A DNA stretch of 64,000 bases from Lantana camara (lineage: Eukaryota; Streptophyta; Magnoliopsida; Lamiales; Verbenaceae). A program made the translations under genes and the position numbers. This document shows positions 59,001 to 64,000 of this stretch, piece after piece. The notes below the pieces were generated by a model that was not told the DNA's origin, ran no database searches, and saw only the letters and a list, made by a program, of their open reading frames with translations. The stretch lies in contig CM074857.1 of the NCBI GenBank assembly GCA_037501455.1, positions 30,331,001 to 30,395,000 of the forward strand, written 5' to 3'. Positions within the stretch are counted from its first letter, which is position 1. The number at the start of each line of letters is the position of its first letter.

Positions 59001-60102
59001 TTGCACGGATTGGGGCCCAGGGGCTTGGTGTGAGTGGGGACCCGAGAAGGCAAGGGCTGACGGTAAACCCTCACACTAGTCCCACTACTAGACAGCGGTA
59101 CCGGACCTCGTCAGGAGATTGGCGGGGAAAGGGAGCTGAGTGCCATCTGGGGAGTCATGTAACCCCTTTTGGCCAATGATCGGGTGGTCGGGTCTTGCAA
59201 ACCCACCACCAACCCGGAGGAAGAAGGTTGGAACTTATTTATGATTGAAAATGATTGATTGACTGATTGATTATTGATTGATAGGCACGGTGCGGGAAGG
59301 CCGGGCATCGGATTGCCCAAACAATATATTTAGGATATGATTTATGGTCTGTGTGTATTATGATATATTGCATGATCGCCTAATCAATATATTAATGATA
59401 TTTGTCGTACACGGTCGGAGTTGGTTGGAGATTGTGCACGCTCACTCGCCGAGCCTTATATTTATGTATGATTTATGAATGTAATGGATTTAATATGATT
59501 TAGTCGTAAAGTTCGAGCATTGTTTATCTATTTCTTACCCTTAGTGGGGATCATTTCAAATAAAACCTTGCTCGGGATTTATGACTTGCATGTGCATGTT
59601 TTATATATATATCGCTCCTGCTCACTCAGTCTTCTAGAGACTGACCCTCTCCCTCCCCAACACTTTAGTGTGCAGGTTGGGCTTTGGAGTTTCGAGCTAG
59701 GCGGAGGTGTCGGGAGTCTTTCAGGGAGTCGAGTTAGATTAGAAGAGTCTCTGCACTCATTTCTGTATTGGAATTATGTATGATTCATTCTATTATATCA
59801 TGAACTGGAATATTCATGTGATTGGAGTTGAATTGCTGTTACTGGGTTTTGCTATTGATTTAAAAGAGGCCTGAAGAGCCCAAATTTCTGCTTATGATTT
59901 GTATGATTGATCTTTTGGCTTTGCAATGCATTGTACTTTGTAGATTGGTTTTCATTGCAGGGTCTAGCTCCGTCTGGCTTAGGAAAGCTTTTATGTTTGT
60001 CTCCCGTTCGCTAGGGTTTGATACGGGTGCGGATTTACTGTTTCGTTACTCGTGTTGAGCCTTAGTGCGGGGGATGTGGTGCCTCACGTGCGGGGTGCTA
60101 CA
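56054..60102 (+). repeat. 3' LTR of the LARD-like element
   Basis: 4,049 bp, same length as the 5' LTR with an offset of exactly 7,150 bases, so no indels separate them. It is followed by the target duplication AAGGG and then matR sequence. Confidence 0.96.
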
Positions 60103-60107
60103 AAGGG

Positions 60108-61283
60108 CCTGTTGATAGAGCTGGACGGGGAGGCGATACTAGCTATCAGGTCAGAGAGAGGCCTGGCCCGTAAGCTGGCCCCCTTAAAAACCCATTACAA
60201 CATAAGGATTTGTTAAGCGCGATATGCCGACAACTTACTATTGGGAATCGTAGGTGCCGTAGAGCTTTTTATAGAAATAATAAAAAAATTTCAACCACTT
60301 CCTACAATCTGGCCTGAACCTTTGGGTAGACTCTGCAGGATCAACAACAATAGCTGCGCTGGAGTACGGTAGAATTCCTTGGTACGGTCATTTGGGAAGT
60401 TCCTCCGAGGATGACTCCCATACAATTCTTGCGAGAGCTGGAGAAGCGTCTACGGGTAAAGCACCATATCAATATAACTACTTGCCACCTACTATCGGCC
60501 ATCCATTCCAAGTTTAGGAACCTAGGTAATAGTATCCTGATCAAACAGCTGACGAAGGGGATGAGCGGAACAGGGAGTCTACTGGACGCGGTTCAACTAG
60601 CGGAGACTCTTGTAACAGTTGGAGTAAGAAATCCCCAAGTGAGCGAATTATGGGGGACCGTCAAGCACATCCGGCAAGGATCAAGGGGGATCTCGTTGTT
60701 GCATAGCTCAGGTCGGAGCAAGGTGCCATCGGGCGTTCAACAGGCAGTCTCACGATCGGGTACTCATGCTCGGAAGTTGTCATTGTATACCCCCGCGGGT
60801 CGGAAGGCGGCGGGGGGAGGAGGGGGACACTGGGCGAGATCAATCAACAGTGAATTCCCCATACAAATGGCGGCGCCTATAAAAAAGATGCTCCGAAGGC
60901 TTCGGGATCAAGGTCTCATTAGCCGAAGAAGACCCTGGCCAATCCACGTAGCCTGCATGGCGAACATCAGCGATGGAGACATCGTAAATTGGTCCGCGGG
61001 CATCGCGATAAGTCCTCTGTCCTACTACAGGTGCCGCGACAACCTTTACCAAGTCTGAACAATTGTCGACCACCAGATCCGCTGGTCTGCAATATTCACC
61101 CCGGCCCACAAGCACAAATCCTCGGCGAGGAATATAATCCCAAAGTACTCCAAAGACTCAAATAGAGTCAATCAAGAAGGCGGTAAGACCCTTGAAGAAT
61201 TCCCCAACAGCATAGAGCTTGGGAAGCTCGGATCCGGTCAAGATCAGAACTACAAGAAGCACTCAAAAACTAGTCTAGTATAG
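60108..61283 (+). pseudogene. matR: matR fragment, right piece with C-terminus (tandem copy 1)
   Basis: Continues matR after the LTR element: LLIELDGEAILAIRSERGLA, RKLAPLKTHYNIRIC, then a TAA where related sequence has tyrosine, ARYADNLLLGIVGAVEL and, after a frameshift near 60275, TVEFLG onward. From 60411 to 61056 the frame is open (NLGNSILIKQLTKGMSGTGS, TPAGRKAAGGGGGHWARSIN, DGDIVNWSAGIAISPLSYYR). A TGA near 61057 replaces an arginine CGA (copy 2 has CGA there). The rest reads to TAG at 61281-61283. The RT-like motif reads YADN where matR has YADD. The product would be a mitochondrial intron maturase; as a nuclear relic with stops it is not functional. Confidence 0.9.
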
Positions 61284-61950
61284 TACTTTTTCTATTAATT
61301 TGCAATGCGAACAGGCCTTTACTTATGAAATTTGTTGAGTAGGCTTGCGTTAGTTGTCTGCTATAAGATAGAATGGGGCTTTTGACATAAAAAATCCTAT
61401 CCGGCTTGGCTTCACTATCGTTCATGACTGGTATTGTAGTCGGCCTGGAAAGCCTCTGTAGTCTTTCTAATGCCTTCTTCCTTCATTCATTTTCTTTCTT
61501 TTAGTTGTGGTAGCATCCGCTCCAGTAAGATAGCGCAAAGCCAAATAAAGTAATACTAAACGAGAAAAGCCCTATATATCTTAGTTGACTAATAGCTATT
61601 CATTGATTTTTTAAAGTAATACTTAGATAAAGCCTTTCCACTAGGCTAGCAAAGCATCTGAAAAAAGAAAAGAGTCTGGCAAATTAGTAGTTTACTTGCT
61701 TACTCTATCTTCATCTTAGAATATATCTTCTAATAAAAAAAGTTAGATGGCCTCTTTATTGATTGTAGGATTTGACTCAATCAAGGCTATCGACCAAGGA
61801 CCTATCTTCTTCTGCTTTATCTCGCATGCTTGTTATATTTGTTTATATAGCGTGTGAAACCTAACTAATATCAAACGGTCATTCACGTTAGGAATAGAGG
61901 CCGTTAAGGATGGAGTTGCTTGTACTTTCATTTTCTTTATCGAGATTGGG
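61284..61950 (+). other. Spacer after matR copy 1, mitochondrial-like
   Basis: No gene recognised. It recurs at 62881-63555 as part of the 1.61-kb unit, including TTTGTTGAGTAGGCTTGCGT and GATGGCCTCTTTATTGATTG. The composition and the compact matR linkage suggest mitochondrial origin, but I do not recognise nad1 exon sequence in it. Confidence 0.5.
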
Positions 61951-62880
61951 TTGGTGTTCCGTGCACTGCGCCGGAGTACGGTAGAATTCCTTGGTATGGT
62001 CATTCGGGAAGTTCCTCTGAGGGCGACTCCCATAGAATTCTTGCGAGAGATCGAGAAGCGTCTATGGGTAAAACACCGTATCTACATAACTGCTTACCAC
62101 CTACTATCGGCTATCCATTCCAAGTTTAGGAACCTAGGTAATAGTATCTCGATCAAACAGCTGACGAAGGGGATGAGCGGAACAGGGAGTCTACTGGACG
62201 TGGTTCAACTAGCGGAAACTCTTGGAACAGCTGGAGTAAGAAATCCCGAAGTGAGCTAATTATGGGGGACCGTCAAGCACATCCGGCAAGGATCAAGGGG
62301 GATCTCGTTGTTGCATAGCTCAGGTCAGAGCAAGGTCCCATCGGACGTTCAACAGACAGTCTCACCTTCGAGCACTCATGCTCGGAAGTTGTCATTGTAT
62401 ACCCCCGCGGGTCGGAAGGCGACGGGGGAAGGAGGGGGACACTGGTCGAGATCTATCAACAGCGAATTCCCCATACAAATGGAGGCGCCTATCGAAAAGA
62501 TACTCCGAAGGCTTCGAGATCGAGGCCTCATTAGCTGAAGAAGACCTTGGCCAATCCACATGGCTTGCTTGATGAACATCAGCGATGGAGACATCGTAAA
62601 TTGTTCCGTGGGCATCGCGATAAGTCCTCTGTCCTACTACAGGTACCGTGACAACCTTTACCAAGTCCGAACAGTTGTCGACCACCAGATCCACTGGTCT
62701 GCAATATTCACCCCGGGCAACAAGCAGAAATCCTCGACGTGGAATATAATCCCGAAGTACTTCAAAGAGTCCAATAGAGTCAATCAAGAAGGATGTAAGA
62801 CCCTTGCAGTAGTCCCCAACAGCATAGAGCTTGGGAAGCTCGGGTCAAGATCAGAACAACAAGGAGCACTCAACAACTAG
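61951..62880 (+). pseudogene. matR: matR fragment, tandem copy 2
   Basis: 5'-truncated matR copy starting at TVEFLGMVIREVPLRATPIE. It is interrupted by TAA near 62258 (after VRNPEVS) and TGA near 62537 (LIS-stop-RRPWP, where CGA arginine is expected). It is then open through DGDIVNCSVGIAISPLSYYR and RTVVDHQIHWSAIFTP to PNSIELGKLG. A small deletion shifts the last codons so that it ends at TAG 62878-62880. Confidence 0.9.
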
Positions 62881-63555
62881 TCTAGTCTAGTACTTTTTCT
62901 ATTAGTTTGCGATGCGAATAGGCCTTTACTTATGAAATTTGTTGAGTAGGCTTGCGTTAGTTGTCTGCTATAAGATAGAATGGGGCTTTCGACATAAAAA
63001 AGCCTATCCGGCTTGGCTTCGATATCATTCATGCCTTGTATTGTAGTCGGCCTAGAAAACCTCTGTAGTCTTTCTAATGCCTTCTTCCTTCATTCATTTT
63101 CTTTCTTTTAGTTGTGGTAGATTCCACTAGCAAGATAGGGCGAAGCCAAATAAAGTAATACTAAACGAGAAAAGCCCTATATATCTAAGTTGACTAACAA
63201 CTAGTCATTGATTTGTTAAAGTAATACTTAGCTCAGGGGTTTCCACTATGCTAGCAAAGCATCTGAAAAAAGAAAAGAGTCTGGCAAGTCAGTAGTTTAA
63301 TTGCATACTCTATCTTCATCTTAGAATATATCTTCAAATAAAAAAAGTTAGATGGCCTCTTTATTGATTGTGGGATTTGACTCAATCAAGACGATCGACC
63401 AAGGACCTATCTTCTTCTGCTTTGTCTCGCATACTTGTTATATTTGTTTATATAGTGTGTGAAGCCTAACTAATATCAAGCGGCCATTCACGTTAGGAAT
63501 AGAGGCCGTTAAGGATGGAGTTGCTTGTACTTTTATTTTGTTTAACGAGATTGGG
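62881..63555 (+). other. Spacer after matR copy 2
   Basis: Second copy of the spacer at 61284-61950, with several substitutions and small indels. No gene recognised. Confidence 0.6.
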
Positions 63556-63565
63556 TTGGTGTTCC

Positions 63566-64000
63566 GTGTACTGCGCCGGAGTATGGTAGAATTCCATGGT
63601 ACGGTCATTAAGGAAGTTCCTCCGAGGACGACTCCTATACAATTCTTCCGAGAGCTGGAGAAGCGTCTACGGGTAAAGCACCGTATCCATATAACTGCTT
63701 GCCCCCTACTATCAGCCATCCATTCCAAGTTTAGGAACCTAGGTAATAGTATGCCGATCAAACAGCTGACGAAGGGGATGAGCAGAACAGGGAGTCGATT
63801 GGACGCAGTTCGACTAGCGGAGACTCTTGGAACAGCTGGAGTAATAAATCCCCAAGAGAGCATATTATGGGGGACCGTCAAGCATATCCGGCAAGTATCA
63901 AGGGGGATCTCGTTGTTGCATAGCTCAGGTCGCAGCAAGGTGCCATCGGACGTTCAACAGGCAGTCTCACGATCGGGTACTCATGCTCGGAAGTTATCAT
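63566..64000 (+). pseudogene. matR: matR fragment, tandem copy 3 (cut by window edge)
   Basis: Begins like copy 2 and reads VEFHGTVIKEVPPRTTPIQF, FRELEKRLRVKHRIHITACP, NLGNSMPIKQLTKGMS and on to SGTHARKLS at the edge. No stop is seen in the visible part. It has lost the first three quarters of matR. Confidence 0.88.

Larger units (their letters stand above)
48904..60102 (+). mobile_element. Non-coding LTR retrotransposon (LARD-like), TSD AAGGG
   Basis: Two 4,049-bp LTRs flank a 3,101-bp internal region. Target duplication AAGGG lies at 48899-48903 and 60103-60107. The LTRs begin TGTAACGCCCC and end GTGCTACA. The primer site TGGTATCAGAGCC lies at 52961-52973 and the polypurine tract AAGGGGGAGAGA lies at 56041-56052. 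No gag, protease, RT or integrase is found inside. Long LTRs with a non-coding core of about 3 kb define large retrotransposon derivatives (LARDs), which move with proteins of an autonomous relative. The LTR start, primer site and tract resemble Tekay/Del-type Ty3/gypsy elements, an inference. Confidence 0.93.
60361..64000 (+). repeat. Tandem array, 1.61-kb unit, at least three copies
   Basis: The same point inside matR (GGAGTACGGTAGAATTCC) lies at 60361, 61973 and 63578 (GGAGTATGG), giving periods of 1,612 and 1,605 bases. Each unit holds the matR 3' part followed by about 680 bp of spacer. The third unit is cut by the window edge. Units differ by scattered substitutions and small indels. 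Confidence 0.93.

Noticed and set aside
60108..64000. The right end being part of the true mitochondrial genome
   Set aside because: matR here has frameshifts and stops, is truncated and tandemly repeated, and is joined to nuclear-type CACTA and LTR elements with clean target duplications.

Overview
The window is nuclear DNA of a flowering plant, most likely a eudicot, from a transposon-rich region. The evidence is plant LTR retrotransposons of both the Ty3/gypsy and Ty1/copia types, a CACTA (En/Spm) element, several hAT-like and Mutator-like MITEs, one intron-bearing plant transporter gene, and plant mitochondrial matR sequence trapped in nuclear DNA. I see no CRISPR array, operon or rRNA gene.

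Layout. 1-6657: minus-strand Ty3/gypsy element of the Tat type (integrase, two RNase H domains, RT, protease, gag, 5' LTR), cut by the left window edge and full of stops and frameshifts. 7034-8262: hAT-like MITE carrying a nested Mutator-like MITE. 8784-9595: a second, diverged LTR of the Tat-related family. 9950-13700: a mosaic of a broken PIF/Harbinger transposase, a decayed chloroplast lipid phosphate phosphatase (LPPE-like) and a PPR-protein tail. 15021-15915: second copy of the first MITE, inverted. 16449-18185: two nearly identical hAT MITEs with perfect 8-bp target duplications. 18440-18700: probable LINE tail. 18828-21817: an intact seven-exon WAT1-related (EamA/MtN21) transporter gene on the minus strand, the only gene here that looks functional. 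22783-27836 and 28223-35166: two minus-strand Ty1/copia elements, both disabled. 35244-35694: third copy of the Mutator-like MITE.

36413-64000 is a block of mitochondrial matR sequence (a NUMT). It was split first-order by a complete 12.1-kb CACTA element (36595-48688, TSD TTC) and by a complete 11.2-kb non-coding LTR element (48904-60102, TSD AAGGG) with 4,049-bp LTRs that differ at only about six positions, fitting the LARD class. The matR reading frame joins exactly across both insertions when each target duplication is counted once. Downstream, a matR 3' fragment plus spacer is tandemly repeated three times with a period of about 1.61 kb, running off the right edge.

The genes do not form a pathway. 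What the window records is an order of events: mitochondrial DNA transfer, tandem duplication, decay, and then insertions of different ages, the LARD being the youngest. The most unusual items are the doubly interrupted matR NUMT, the very young LARD with an array of eight 28-bp hairpin-forming repeats next to its polypurine tract, and the Harbinger/LPPE/PPR mosaic that may be a gene-capturing transposon.
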